A DNA stretch of 64,000 nt from Gillisia sp. Hel_I_86 (GCF_007827275.1 NZ_VISE01000001.1:1488001-1552000), one strand, 5' to 3'. Positions 55,577 through 64,000 are shown, counted from the stretch's first letter. The notes: generated by a model not told the origin, from the sequence alone. Numbers and translations: made by a program.

Positions 55577-56094
55577 TATAGATTGTTTTGAGATCGCTTC
55601 ATTCGTTCATTTATAAAGCTTCGCACAAACTCGGTGGTAATACCAAAAGCGATATGTGCGAAAAGTTCATTCGCTTGCATTTTTAAAGGAATGTCTGTAG
55701 GTTTAGCTTCCAGTCCCGCCAATGGCAAAGAGGTTTCGTGGGTAGAAACCCAAGTAGTGGCCCCAAAGATCACTCCGTCGGCAATGTTCATAACATCCTT
55801 GTCTTTTTTGCCATAGCCGTAAGCGGCTCCAATACTAGCTCCAAAAGGGAAGTTTACCAACTGCTCTGCCAGGGCTTCATTTTCTACACTTATGGGAGTT
55901 CCGGTGATCTTGGTAGAAAGATCATCTACAATTTTAAGTTGCGCCGATTTTTGCTCGATCTTCCTCACGGGAAGAAAATGTTCTATTAAGGACTTTACCG
56001 CAGTACCCGCCAATCCTCCGACAAAGCCCGAAATAAGTCCGCGTGAGGTGTTCGAAAAATAAGTATCTTTTCGTAAAAAAGTATCTAGGTTCAT
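55576..56094 (-). CDS. DUF1440 (YagU-like) membrane protein
   Basis: This 172-residue protein resembles YagU/DUF1440: glycine-rich membrane segments GLISGFVGGLAGTAV near 19-33 and FPFGASIGAAYGYG near 82-95, and a C-terminal ANELFAHIAFGITTEFVRS as in the family. E. coli YagU is an inner-membrane protein linked to acid resistance; a similar role here is unproven. Confidence 0.72.
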   Translation of the reverse strand: MNLDTFLRKDTYFSNTSRGLISGFVGGLAGTAVKSLIEHFLPVRKIEQKSAQLKIVDDLSTKITGTPISVENEALAEQLVNFPFGASIGAAYGYGKKDKDVMNIADGVIFGATTWVSTHETSLPLAGLEAKPTDIPLKMQANELFAHIAFGITTEFVRSFINERMKRSQNNL

Positions 56095-56197
56095 AGGATT
56101 TTATTTAGGGAATAAAGCTATTTATAATCTATTTTCCTTCCAACCTTTTAACACGTATTTAATAACGGTCCCTTTATTTTTTATAATTTTACTGGAC

Positions 56198-56974
56198 ATG
56201 GAAAATTTAAACATCGCCTTAATCCAAGCAGACCTTGCTTGGGAAAGTACCAAAAAAAACCTGAAGCAATTTGAGGAAAAAATAACCGCTACAAATGCCG
56301 AAGTAGATCTATTTATTCTTCCGGAAATGTTTAGTACGGGCTTTTCCATGAATGCTGAAAAATTGGCGGAACCCAAAAATGGTTCAACTTTAAAATGGAT
56401 GCAACGGCTTGCCAACGAAAAAAATGCTGCGGTAACAGGGAGTGTCATCGTTAAAGAGGACAACAACTATTTTAATAGGCTCTATTTTGTGTTTCCAGAT
56501 AAGACCTTCAAAAAATATGATAAACGCCACACCTTTACCTTAGCGAAGGAGCACGAGACCTATACAGCTGGTACAAAGCGTTTGATCGTTGAATATAAGG
56601 GATGGAAAATATGCCCTCTTGTTTGTTACGATCTTAGATTTCCGGTCTGGGCTCGAAATACGGTAGATTATGATCTCTTGATCTATGTTGCTAATTGGCC
56701 AAAAACCCGAATTAAAGCTTGGGACGTGCTTTTACAAGCCAGGGCTATAGAAAACATGGCCTATTGTGCAGGTGTGAACAGAACGGGTCTGGATGGTAAT
56801 AAATATCAATATACAGGCCACTCCGCAGTGTACGATAGTTTAGGCAACCCCTTGTTCGATCAAGAGACTGAAGCAGAATTCACTAAAGTGGTAACCCTGA
56901 ACAAAAATCATTTAAATGAAACCCGTAAAAAGCTGAAATTCTTACAGGATCGCGATAAATTTACTTTAGGGTAA
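56198..56974 (+). CDS. Nitrilase-superfamily amidase (omega-amidase-like)
   Basis: This 258-residue enzyme has the nitrilase Glu-Lys-Cys triad: E in LPEMFSTGF, K in KYDKRHTFTLAKEH, C in PLVCYDLRFPVWAR. It resembles YafV-type omega-amidases that hydrolyse 2-oxoglutaramate. Its stop overlaps the convergent Ig-like lipoprotein gene by 14 bases. Confidence 0.92.
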   Translation: MENLNIALIQADLAWESTKKNLKQFEEKITATNAEVDLFILPEMFSTGFSMNAEKLAEPKNGSTLKWMQRLANEKNAAVTGSVIVKEDNNYFNRLYFVFPDKTFKKYDKRHTFTLAKEHETYTAGTKRLIVEYKGWKICPLVCYDLRFPVWARNTVDYDLLIYVANWPKTRIKAWDVLLQARAIENMAYCAGVNRTGLDGNKYQYTGHSAVYDSLGNPLFDQETEAEFTKVVTLNKNHLNETRKKLKFLQDRDKFTLG

Positions 56975-58571
56975 ACGTCTGATTGATATCCCAGTTTGGT
57001 CTTACCTCCAATAAATCCGGAAAATAAATGATCTCTTCCGGATTGGTTTTCAATAAAAAATTACCCGTATCCCATTGGCCATTTGCATTGGAATCATAGA
57101 TCACCCTAATAAAATATTGCCCCGGCGAAACTAGTTCAAAAGCGATATTGCTTTGATCTTCAGATTTTTCTTCAGCCTTAATAACGCCTTTTTCATCGGT
57201 TAATTGAATAATGATCGGATAGCTACGTACATTTTGCAAATTCAACCGCACATTCCCATAATCAGACAAGGTTTTTGTCTTCAAGGTCTTAGATATTGTA
57301 TCGTTTGTAGCATTAAAGAAATCTGTAATTGCTCCTGGCAGAATTTTTATACGATACGTATCATTTTCATTTTTATTGAAATTAAGTTGGAGGGTGTTTT
57401 CCAAACGTTTTAATTCCGAAGAAAAAGGAACATCAACAGAATCTTTGTCCAATATTTTTATCAAAGAATCATCTTTTGAGACAAGAGGGGTATTCGCTTT
57501 TATGATGAAATTTTTGTTGAACTCTATATTTCCCGAAGGCTCTGTAGCAATTACCAACGTATCTGCTTTCATATCAGAAATTCTGGCCATTAAACTGGTG
57601 GTGTCTTTTTGGGAATTGAATTTGAACCGCAAGCTATCTGTTTCTATCACAGGTTTGTACCATAAATGCAAACTATCTTTATCTACGACCTTGGTAAATC
57701 GATATTCAAATTCTTTAGGAACTGTTGTTATAGGATCTATGGAAATACTATCCAACTTCGTTTTTCCTTTATATCCAATCAAGATTTTTTGTTTGGCAAC
57801 TTGTTTGGGCCGCTCAACTTTAAAAGCAAGGTCTTCTTTAAATAATTGCAAGTTATATGAAGTATCCATTGGGACTGTAATTGTCTCTTGCAAAAATGCT
57901 ATTTTTTCTTTCCCGGGATTATATTTATAGTCATTGTTTAAATCCCTAACTGCAACCAAATGGTAAGTGCCTTCTTTAATATTGGTAAGTTTAAAGGTTT
58001 TAAGGCTATCCAAGGTATTGGTGATATATCTTGGCGGAGTGGTAAATATTAAAGAGTCATTATAAGTTTCATCTGCATCATAAAGCATGATAGATATAAA
58101 GGGATCTGCCTCTTTTAATAGTGCATCGCTCACTGTGCCCGAAACCGATAAAGAATCGATATAATCTCCTGTGGAAAACACATATTTAAAATAAGGCAAG
58201 GGATTCCCTTCATTATTATCTACAACACTTTTGCCGAAATTAATGGCATAGGTAGTGTTTTGCCTAAGCGTATCGTTTAGCTTGATCTTTATGTATTTAC
58301 TGGGCGAGCCTAAAGGTGTGATCGTAGGTTTATTGGCCATTGGTGGGGAGATAATGATCTGTTTTTGGGCATCGTCCAGTTTAATAAATTCATCAAAATA
58401 GATCCTTATCTCTTCTTTGTTGAACTGAGTGGAATAATTTTCAGGCGCTGCCCTTAAAAATTTTGGGGGTTCGGTATCCAATTCCCCACCTTGTGGAGTT
58501 CCTTTTTTTGCACATTGCACAAATGTGAGCAAAAGAAGTATCAGCAATAATCCTGAAAAATATTTTTTCAT
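56961..58571 (-). CDS. Ig-like domain surface lipoprotein
   Basis: This 536-residue lipoprotein (start at 58571; C20 in TFVQC) opens with a Big_5/SbsA-type Ig-like domain at about 30-135 (DTEPPKFLRAAPEN, IRIYFDEFIKL, FGKSVVDNNEGNPL). The rest is beta-rich, with repeat-like strands and YDSNANGQWDTGN near the end. Function is unknown; this type is common in Bacteroidota beside comF-type genes. It ends over the amidase's stop. Confidence 0.87.
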   Translation of the reverse strand: MKKYFSGLLLILLLLTFVQCAKKGTPQGGELDTEPPKFLRAAPENYSTQFNKEEIRIYFDEFIKLDDAQKQIIISPPMANKPTITPLGSPSKYIKIKLNDTLRQNTTYAINFGKSVVDNNEGNPLPYFKYVFSTGDYIDSLSVSGTVSDALLKEADPFISIMLYDADETYNDSLIFTTPPRYITNTLDSLKTFKLTNIKEGTYHLVAVRDLNNDYKYNPGKEKIAFLQETITVPMDTSYNLQLFKEDLAFKVERPKQVAKQKILIGYKGKTKLDSISIDPITTVPKEFEYRFTKVVDKDSLHLWYKPVIETDSLRFKFNSQKDTTSLMARISDMKADTLVIATEPSGNIEFNKNFIIKANTPLVSKDDSLIKILDKDSVDVPFSSELKRLENTLQLNFNKNENDTYRIKILPGAITDFFNATNDTISKTLKTKTLSDYGNVRLNLQNVRSYPIIIQLTDEKGVIKAEEKSEDQSNIAFELVSPGQYFIRVIYDSNANGQWDTGNFLLKTNPEEIIYFPDLLEVRPNWDINQTFTLK

Positions 58572-58617
58572 TTTAACCCGAAATTTTAAACAAAGAAACA
58601 ATTATTTTTTGTTTCTG

Positions 58618-59298
58618 TCATCCCGTGAATGCCATAGTAGCAATGCTTAGTTTAACATTTCTGGCTTCCAAAAGGACATCTGCACAAGCTTCCAGGGTAG
58701 CACCGGTAGTAATAAGATCGTCCACAAGCAAGATATGCTTGTTTTTAATTCTTTCAGAATTCATCAAGACAAAACTCTCCTCGATATTTCCCCATCTTGC
58801 AATTCTGGTTTTCAGGGTTTGTGTAGTGGAGAATGATGTTTTTAAAAGAACATCGTCCACATACTCAATATTCAATGCGGCTGCGATTTCTTTTCCAAAT
58901 TTTTCTACCTGATTAAAACCCCTGGAGCGAAGTTTCTTTTTATGTAGCGGCACGGGAATTATAAGGTCGATACCCCTATAAGAATCTGTTTTAGCAAGTT
59001 CTGCGCCTAGCCAAGCACCTAGATACGTGCCAATTTCCTGGTGCCCCCTATATTTTAAGCGATGAATTAATTTTTGAACGCTGCCTTTCTTTTTGAATAT
59101 TAAGAGAGAAGCCGCATTTTCCAAAGGAAGCCTCCCGTAAAATACTTTTTTAACAGGATTCTCGTTATCTAGATGGAAATTGCTAATGGGAAGTTCATTT
59201 GCACAATGAGTGCAGAGGATAGTTTGATTTTTATACAATTCGGTATCGCATATCTGGCAGATATTGGGATAAAATAAATTGATTAAATCTTGAAACAT
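58618..59298 (-). CDS. ComF-family phosphoribosyltransferase-like protein
   Basis: ComF proteins take part in DNA uptake in competent bacteria. This 226-residue protein has zinc-type cysteines in CQICDTELY and CTHCANELP near the N-terminus and the PRTase loop LVDDLITTGATLEACAD near 190. A typical GFNQVEKFG segment is present. It lies 46 bases upstream of the lipoprotein gene and divergent from the coiled-coil protein. Confidence 0.93.
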   Translation of the reverse strand: MFQDLINLFYPNICQICDTELYKNQTILCTHCANELPISNFHLDNENPVKKVFYGRLPLENAASLLIFKKKGSVQKLIHRLKYRGHQEIGTYLGAWLGAELAKTDSYRGIDLIIPVPLHKKKLRSRGFNQVEKFGKEIAAALNIEYVDDVLLKTSFSTTQTLKTRIARWGNIEESFVLMNSERIKNKHILLVDDLITTGATLEACADVLLEARNVKLSIATMAFTG

Positions 59299-59357
59299 TA
59301 GTTAATGTATTGTAATTTCGCTAATTAAACCAATAATTTACAAACTAAATCACATTT

Positions 59358-60242
59358 ATGATGACCGAAACAAAAAGTAATACCGCCCTTAAGATTTTAA
59401 CCGGTATTTTGGCTGTTGCCCTTGTGGCACTGGGTATTTATACGGTTAAATTTTATAATGAGGAAAAAGAAAACAAGGCAATACTACAGAAGGAAAAAAC
59501 GGTTATTGAAGATGAGTTGAATGATCTAATCGTAAAATACGATGAAGCCATTGCAACCAACGAAGTAATGGACCAGGATATGGTGAATGCAAGAGAGCGT
59601 ATCTCTAGATTGCTGGATTCCGTTAAAGATTCTGAAGCTAATCTTGTATTGATCTCTAGATATAGAAGAGAAATAGGAACTTTAAAAAGTGAAAAGGACA
59701 GGCTATTTAGAGTGGTGGATAGCTTGAGCAATCAAAATAGAATGATGGCGATGACTATAGATAGCACAAATACCGTGCTTGCTCAAAAAGTTCGTTTATC
59801 CGATTCTTTACAAGTAAATAACCAAAGTCTTTCTACCAAAGTAGACAAGGCCTCACAATTAAAGATCACTTCCCTTAAAGGAGAAGGTGTCATCGTTCGG
59901 AATAGTGGGAAATTGATAGAGAACGACAAGACGCGAAGAATAGATCAAATTAGAACCTGTTTCACAGTTAGTTCCAATGATCTTGCTCCATCTGGGGAAA
60001 AAACAATGTATGTACAGGTTTACAATCCCGAAAATGAATTGGTAGGAGACCAAATTGCTGTAAAGCATGAAGGAGGAGTAATGATGTATAGTGCGACTTC
60101 AACAGTGTTTTATGAAAATGAAGAATTGGACGTATGTATCCTTTCTAAAACTGAAGGTGATAAACTAATCGAAGGCACGTATAAGGTATATGTTTATGAA
60201 GGCGCACAACTTATTGGAACTTCATCTTTCAACCTAAATTAA
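59358..60242 (+). CDS. Membrane-anchored coiled-coil hypothetical protein
   Basis: This 294-residue protein has one membrane segment at about 13-29 (ILTGILAVALVALGIYT), a heptad-rich coiled coil at about 32-160, and a compact C-terminal beta-domain (about 175-294) with RRIDQIRTCFTVSSN and TYKVYVYEGAQLIGTSSF. No family name is known to me. It is probably an inner-membrane protein with an external domain. It precedes glyQS and is closed by a terminator. Confidence 0.75.
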   Translation: MMTETKSNTALKILTGILAVALVALGIYTVKFYNEEKENKAILQKEKTVIEDELNDLIVKYDEAIATNEVMDQDMVNARERISRLLDSVKDSEANLVLISRYRREIGTLKSEKDRLFRVVDSLSNQNRMMAMTIDSTNTVLAQKVRLSDSLQVNNQSLSTKVDKASQLKITSLKGEGVIVRNSGKLIENDKTRRIDQIRTCFTVSSNDLAPSGEKTMYVQVYNPENELVGDQIAVKHEGGVMMYSATSTVFYENEELDVCILSKTEGDKLIEGTYKVYVYEGAQLIGTSSFNLN

Positions 60243-60260
60243 TAAAATAACAAAATTCAC

Positions 60261-60294
60261 AAACCGCCTTGAGTTTTATCAAGGCGGTTTTTTT
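60261..60294 (+). terminator. Terminator of the coiled-coil gene, overlapping the glyQS promoter
   Basis: AAACCGCCTTGA (60261-60272) and TCAAGGCGGTTT (60279-60290) form a 12-pair stem, followed by a T-run. The -33 TTG (60269-60271) of the next promoter lies inside its left arm. Confidence 0.85.
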
Positions 60295-60301
60295 ATTTTT
60301 G
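60269..60301 (+). promoter_or_regulatory. Promoter of glyQS inside the upstream terminator
   Basis: TTG (60269-60271), a 22-base spacer, then TATTTTTG (60294-60301). The ATG follows four bases after, so the transcript would have almost no leader. Confidence 0.6.
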
Positions 60302-60305
60302 CGCT

Positions 60306-61844
60306 ATGGCAAAACAAGAAGATTTATTCAAAAATGTAATTTCCCATGCTAAAGAGTATGGATATATTTTCGCATCCAGTGAGATATACGATGGGTTAAG
60401 TGCGGTTTATGACTATGGTCAGAACGGAGCTGAACTTAAAAAAAACATCAAAGAATACTGGTGGAAAAGCATGGTACAGCTACATCAAAACATTGTTGGG
60501 TTGGATTCTGCGATCTTGATGCATCCAAAAACATGGAAGGCTTCTGGTCACGTAGATGCGTTTACCGATCCTTTAATAGACAATAAGGATTCTAAAAAAA
60601 GATATCGAGCAGATGTTTTGGTGGAGGATTATGCTGAAAAATTGAACATCAAAGCACAAAAAGAGATCGTTAAAGCCAAAAAACGATTTGGGGAGGCTTT
60701 TAATGAAGACGAGTTTGTCACCACCAACGGTCGGGTTGTAGGTTATTTAGCAGAAAAAAAACGAATTTTACAGCGGTTGGCTAGCTCCTTGACCAAAGAA
60801 GATCTAGCAGATGTTAAGGCTTTAATTGAAGAATTGAAAATCGCCGATCCAGATACTGGTTCCCGTAATTGGACAGAAGTTCGTCAATTCAACTTGATGT
60901 TCGGGACCAAAATGGGGGCTTCTGCAGATTCCTCTACAGATCTTTATTTAAGACCAGAAACAGCACAAGGAATTTTTGTGAACTTTGCAAATGTTCAGAA
61001 AACGGGAAGGATGAAAATCCCTTTTGGAATTGCTCAAATAGGAAAAGCTTTCAGAAATGAGATTGTTGCAAGACAATTTATTTTTAGAATGCGGGAATTC
61101 GAACAAATGGAAATGCAATTTTTTGTGCGTCCCGGAGATGAGATGAAATGGTATGAACATTGGAAAGAACAACGCATAAAATGGCATTATTCTTTGAATT
61201 TGGGAGAAGAGAACTATAGGTTTCACGACCATGAGAAATTGGCTCATTACGCGAATGCTGCAGCAGATATTGAATTTGATTTTCCGTTCGGTTTCAAAGA
61301 ACTGGAAGGGATCCATTCCAGAACAGATTTCGATCTAAAAGCACATGAAGAATTTTCTGGTAAAAAACTTAGGTTTTTCGATCCGGAAATAAATGAAAAT
61401 TACGTTCCTTATGTGATAGAAACTTCAATAGGACTCGATAGAATGTTCTTGGCAGTCCTTTCTTCAACTTTACAGGAAGAAACCTTAGAAGATGGTTCCT
61501 CCAGGACAGTATTGAAATTACCGGCAATTTTAGCACCTACAAAAGCGGCGATTTTACCGCTGGTTAAAAAAGATGGTTTGCCAGAATTGGCTCAGAAAAT
61601 CATAGATGATCTTAAGTGGGACTTCAACGTTCAATATGACGAAAAAGATGCTATTGGAAGAAGATATAGAAGACAAGATGCTGCTGGAACACCTTTGTGC
61701 ATTACGGTGGATCATGATTCGCTAGAAGATAATTCTGTAACCATACGATATAGGGACACTATGGAACAAAAACGTGTCAATATTTTAGAATTGTCAAAGC
61801 TTATAAAGGAAGAAATAGATTTTAAACACTGGATGAAAGAATAA
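60306..61844 (+). CDS. glyQS: Glycyl-tRNA synthetase, alpha2 type
   Basis: This 512-residue class II aminoacyl-tRNA synthetase charges tRNA(Gly). It is the single-chain dimeric form. Motif 2 is in FRNEIVARQFIFRMREFEQME, motif 3 in SIGLDRMFLA, and the C-terminal anticodon-binding domain (about 410-512) reads LPAILAPTKAAILPL. The start ATG at 60306 follows the promoter directly. Confidence 0.97.
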   Translation: MAKQEDLFKNVISHAKEYGYIFASSEIYDGLSAVYDYGQNGAELKKNIKEYWWKSMVQLHQNIVGLDSAILMHPKTWKASGHVDAFTDPLIDNKDSKKRYRADVLVEDYAEKLNIKAQKEIVKAKKRFGEAFNEDEFVTTNGRVVGYLAEKKRILQRLASSLTKEDLADVKALIEELKIADPDTGSRNWTEVRQFNLMFGTKMGASADSSTDLYLRPETAQGIFVNFANVQKTGRMKIPFGIAQIGKAFRNEIVARQFIFRMREFEQMEMQFFVRPGDEMKWYEHWKEQRIKWHYSLNLGEENYRFHDHEKLAHYANAAADIEFDFPFGFKELEGIHSRTDFDLKAHEEFSGKKLRFFDPEINENYVPYVIETSIGLDRMFLAVLSSTLQEETLEDGSSRTVLKLPAILAPTKAAILPLVKKDGLPELAQKIIDDLKWDFNVQYDEKDAIGRRYRRQDAAGTPLCITVDHDSLEDNSVTIRYRDTMEQKRVNILELSKLIKEEIDFKHWMKE

Positions 61845-61905
61845 CTGTGTAATCGGAAAGTATCATAAAATGATAAATAACGTCATTCCGTTCCGACCGT
61901 TCGAG

Positions 61906-62066
61906 ATCCGTGATAAAAAAATTATCCAGCGTAGGAAATTGACGTGTTTTTTATATAAGCTGATGGGATGCTGAAACAAGTTCAGCATGACGACAATTCC
62001 GCATCGTCACCCTGAACTGGTTTCAGGGTCTTGGATTCACAAATAAATAAAAACACGTCAATGGTA
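61906..62066 (+). repeat. MITE-like dispersed element, copy B (161 bp)
   Basis: Nearly identical to copy A, with perfect 13 bp inverted repeats at 61939-61951 and 62049-62061 bounding a 123 bp core. The host is split: AACGTCATTCCG on the left, TTTCAGAATCTC on the right, the two arms of a REP-like palindrome. Confidence 0.75.
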
Positions 62067-62220
62067 GAGTTTCAGAATCTCATAACATGAAGAACCAATA
62101 CAGTAAATTGAGACCCTGAAAACCTCGACACTTTGGGACAGGGAGACGAAACAACTATTAGGATAAAAAACAGATATTCAAAATAATAATATTATTCCTT
62201 TTTGTTTAACAAATGATTAA

Positions 62221-62255
62221 GAGGCAATTGAATATATTAATTGCCTCATTTATTT
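62221..62255 (+). terminator. Terminator-like hairpin before the secreted protein gene
   Basis: A nine-pair stem (GAGGCAATT, AATTGCCTC; loop GAATATATT) followed by a mixed A/T tract, not a pure T-run. It is 377 bases past glyQS and 45 bases before the next ATG, so it could end glyQS transcription or act in the leader of the next gene. Confidence 0.5.
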
Positions 62256-62320
62256 ATATAATTTTATAATTGACTATTTTTAGGGCTTTAATAAATAAGA
62301 TGCTCTCCTTGAACCATAAT

Positions 62321-64000
62321 ATGATCAAAACTATACCATACTTTACGCTGTTCTTCCTTCTTTTTTCTTTACAAATAATAGCACAAAAAAGAGAAACATC
62401 GGGACCTGTGTATATAGATTCTGCAGTTGCTGTTCCTGTAACAGCAATTTCCAACCGAAAAATGAAGGCGCCCTCTACAGAATATAAATTGGTGAACCCA
62501 AGGAATAGGGGAATTAACAAAGTGGTTCCGGGTAAAGGTCTGCCAAAAACACAAGATGCTGCATTGCAATCCAAAATGGGAGAATTACCTGCAAAAGCGC
62601 CACTTTTCACCTTTGATGCAGCAGTAACAAGATCTACGCCATCGGACCCAACAGGGGCTGCGGGCCCAAATCATTATGTGAACGGGTGGAACTCGGCATT
62701 TTCTATATTCGATAAAAGTGGAAATCAAATTGTGCCTCCAGCTTCCCTTTCGAGTATCGGAGGAGAATTTACAAACGAAACGTTAGGGGATCCAATCATT
62801 TTATATGACGAATTTGCAGATCGCTTTTTGATAACCCAGTTCAGTGATACCCCAGAAAGTTTTTTAGTTGCAGTTTCGCAAACTTCCGATCCAGTAAATG
62901 GAGGATGGAATACCTATAGATTTCCAACTAATGAAGCATTGCCAGATTATCCAAAAATCTCTGTTTGGAGCGATGGGTATTATGTAACAACCAATAAAAA
63001 TTCGAACACCGCCAGTACTAGTCAAGTTGTCTATGTTTTTGAACGGGACAAAATGTTGGTGGGGCAAAGTGCAAAAGTTGTCTCTTTTCCCTTACCAGGT
63101 ATTAGAACCAATGGGTTTTATAGCCCGGCAGGGTTTCATGCAATGGGGGGCGAGCTTCCGCCAAGAGGAAATTCTCCCATTATCTTTTTACAGGATGATG
63201 CTTGGGCAGGTGTTTTCGAAGATCATTTAAAATTCTGGAACGTTAATATAAATTGGAATTCGCCTGGAAATTCCACAATAGCTGAATCTCAAGAGTTGGG
63301 GACAAGCAATGGGGTGACCCCATTTATTGCCACTTTTGATGGTGGTGCATTTTCTAATCTTGCACAGCCAGAAGGTGCTCCAGATTTAGATGTTTTGCAG
63401 GCTACAATGATGTACATGACGCAGTATAGACGATTTTCAACGTATAATGCAGCGGTGTTGAATTTTGTGGTGGATGTAGATGCCACAGCAGCCGAGCATG
63501 CCGGAATTCGTTGGTACGAGCTAAGGCAGCCTTCCAATGGGGGTCTTTGGGCAGTTTTTCAGGAAGGAACCTATGCGCCAGACAAAAGCGATAGGTATTC
63601 TGGAAGTATTGGTATGGATGCCAATGGCAACATAGGTCTAGGTTTTACGGTATTGGATGACAGTCCCGAAACCCCTATTTTTCCTTCTATTAGATATACG
63701 GGCAGGTATAATAATGATCCTAAAGGACAAATGACCGTAAAGGAAGAGGTGATCGTTAATGGAATTAGCGCCGATCCTTCCTCAAGATATGGAGATTATG
63801 CCCATTTAACGGTAGATCCTGCAGACGATTTAACCTTTTGGCACAATGGAGAATATTTTGATGGTCCAGATAGAAAGAACCGGGTTGGGGTCTTTAAACT
63901 TGCTCCAGATTTTACAAATGATGTTGGAATTGTTGCATTGGTAAGTCCTACCAATGCCACCTTAACCTCTTCGGAAGTAGTTACCGTAACCATTAGAAAT
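62321..64000 (+). CDS. Secreted repeat-rich protein, 5' part only (cut by window edge)
   Basis: An open frame runs from the ATG at 62321 (or 62300) to the last base, giving 560 codons without a stop. It opens with a signal peptide (YFTLFFLLFSLQIIAQ), then a long beta-rich domain with TPSDPTGAAGPNHYVNGWN near residue 105 and DPIILYDEFADRFLITQF near 156. A domain starting NDVGIVALVSPTNATLTSSE at the edge looks like a CARDB or fibronectin-like module. Flavobacterial relatives usually end with a type IX secretion signal, but that part lies outside the window. Confidence 0.8.
   Translation, partial: MIKTIPYFTLFFLLFSLQIIAQKRETSGPVYIDSAVAVPVTAISNRKMKAPSTEYKLVNPRNRGINKVVPGKGLPKTQDAALQSKMGELPAKAPLFTFDAAVTRSTPSDPTGAAGPNHYVNGWNSAFSIFDKSGNQIVPPASLSSIGGEFTNETLGDPIILYDEFADRFLITQFSDTPESFLVAVSQTSDPVNGGWNTYRFPTNEALPDYPKISVWSDGYYVTTNKNSNTASTSQVVYVFERDKMLVGQSAKVVSFPLPGIRTNGFYSPAGFHAMGGELPPRGNSPIIFLQDDAWAGVFEDHLKFWNVNINWNSPGNSTIAESQELGTSNGVTPFIATFDGGAFSNLAQPEGAPDLDVLQATMMYMTQYRRFSTYNAAVLNFVVDVDATAAEHAGIRWYELRQPSNGGLWAVFQEGTYAPDKSDRYSGSIGMDANGNIGLGFTVLDDSPETPIFPSIRYTGRYNNDPKGQMTVKEEVIVNGISADPSSRYGDYAHLTVDPADDLTFWHNGEYFDGPDRKNRVGVFKLAPDFTNDVGIVALVSPTNATLTSSEVVTVTIRN

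Larger units (their letters stand above)
61845..62299. other. 455 bp intergenic region with MITE-like copy B
   Basis: Contains the nested repeat described at 61906-62066 and its host repeat (61858-61905 and 62067-62165). A hairpin follows: GAGGCAATT (62221-62229) with AATTGCCTC (62239-62247), then ATTTATTT, possibly the real terminator of glyQS. No gene is seen. Confidence 0.6.

Noticed and set aside
52934-55578. The 17 bp direct repeats as a target-site duplication
   Set aside because: They are parts of two functional-looking terminators with different left arms, and no integrase or transposase is present in the island.
62254-62610. An open frame of 118 codons on the minus strand
   Set aside because: It is antisense to the signal peptide and N-terminus of the secreted protein on the plus strand, which has clear protein character and stays open to the window edge.
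1-64000. CRISPR arrays
   Set aside because: No series of regular direct repeats with unique spacers of similar length and no cas genes were found; the repeats seen are dispersed and palindromic.
1-64000. tRNA or rRNA genes
   Set aside because: No cloverleaf-like sequence with a CCA-proximal stem or rRNA-like block was recognised in any gap by eye. A tRNA search program would be decisive.

Overview
This 64 kb window is AT-rich chromosomal DNA from a member of the Bacteroidota, almost certainly family Flavobacteriaceae. The evidence is the gene content: a TonB-dependent receptor with a DUF5689 lipoprotein, DUF2480, DUF3078, an alpha2-type GlyRS, the SufT-SufE pair, a fused SdhC cytochrome b and secreted proteins with flavobacterial signal peptides. 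Several genes also have the Bacteroidota promoter (-33 TTG, -7 TAnnTTTG), and start codons generally lack Shine-Dalgarno sequences. I cannot name the genus from sequence alone.

Region 1 (about 1-20.4 kb) is a heme biosynthesis region. hemB sits alone on the minus strand. hemA-hemC-hemD-hemE-(unknown gene)-hemF form one tightly packed minus-strand operon. Divergent from hemA are an AraC-type regulator, hemH, a MATE exporter, a secreted beta-propeller (BNR/sortilin-like) protein, hemJ and a histidine kinase. With hemL and gltX elsewhere, these genes would run the C5 pathway from glutamyl-tRNA to protoheme by the oxygen-dependent HemF and HemJ route. An ABC transporter whose permease is fused to an M1 metallopeptidase lies between hemB and hemF.

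Region 2 (20.4-31.4 kb) has an enoyl-CoA hydratase and HflX, then a nutrient-acquisition locus: a TonB-dependent receptor and DUF5689 lipoprotein facing a secreted endonuclease/exonuclease/phosphatase-fold protein. A radical SAM protein, DUF3078 and DUF2480 follow.

Region 3 (31.5-39.6 kb) is the SUF iron-sulfur cluster assembly locus, all on the minus strand: sufA-like, a four-helix-bundle gene, sufB, a small lipoprotein, sufC, sufD, sufS, then a small exported protein, sufE and sufT. Region 4 (39.8-48.7 kb) is patchy accessory DNA: thiL, two surface lipoprotein genes (one a metallopeptidase-like gene with two in-frame stops), a Cys/His-rich small protein, an alpha/beta hydrolase, a likely brnQ remnant, a degenerate IS630-type transposase, aminopeptidase P and the CbpA/CbpM chaperone pair.

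Region 5 (48.9-55.6 kb) is the succinate dehydrogenase operon sdhCAB with a second four-helix-bundle gene between sdhA and sdhB, then a restriction-modification island: an HTH-fused cytosine methyltransferase, an Eco47II-like endonuclease and Vsr. Region 6 (55.6-64 kb) has a DUF1440 protein, an omega-amidase-like nitrilase, an Ig-like lipoprotein, ComF, a coiled-coil membrane protein, glyQS and the 5' part of a secreted protein cut by the window edge.

Gaps between genes hold several dispersed repeat families. The best defined is a 161-162 bp MITE-like unit with a 123 bp core bounded by 13 bp inverted repeats, present three times and each time inserted into another palindromic repeat. No tRNA, rRNA or CRISPR array was seen. 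All assignments were made by reading motifs; no database search was run.
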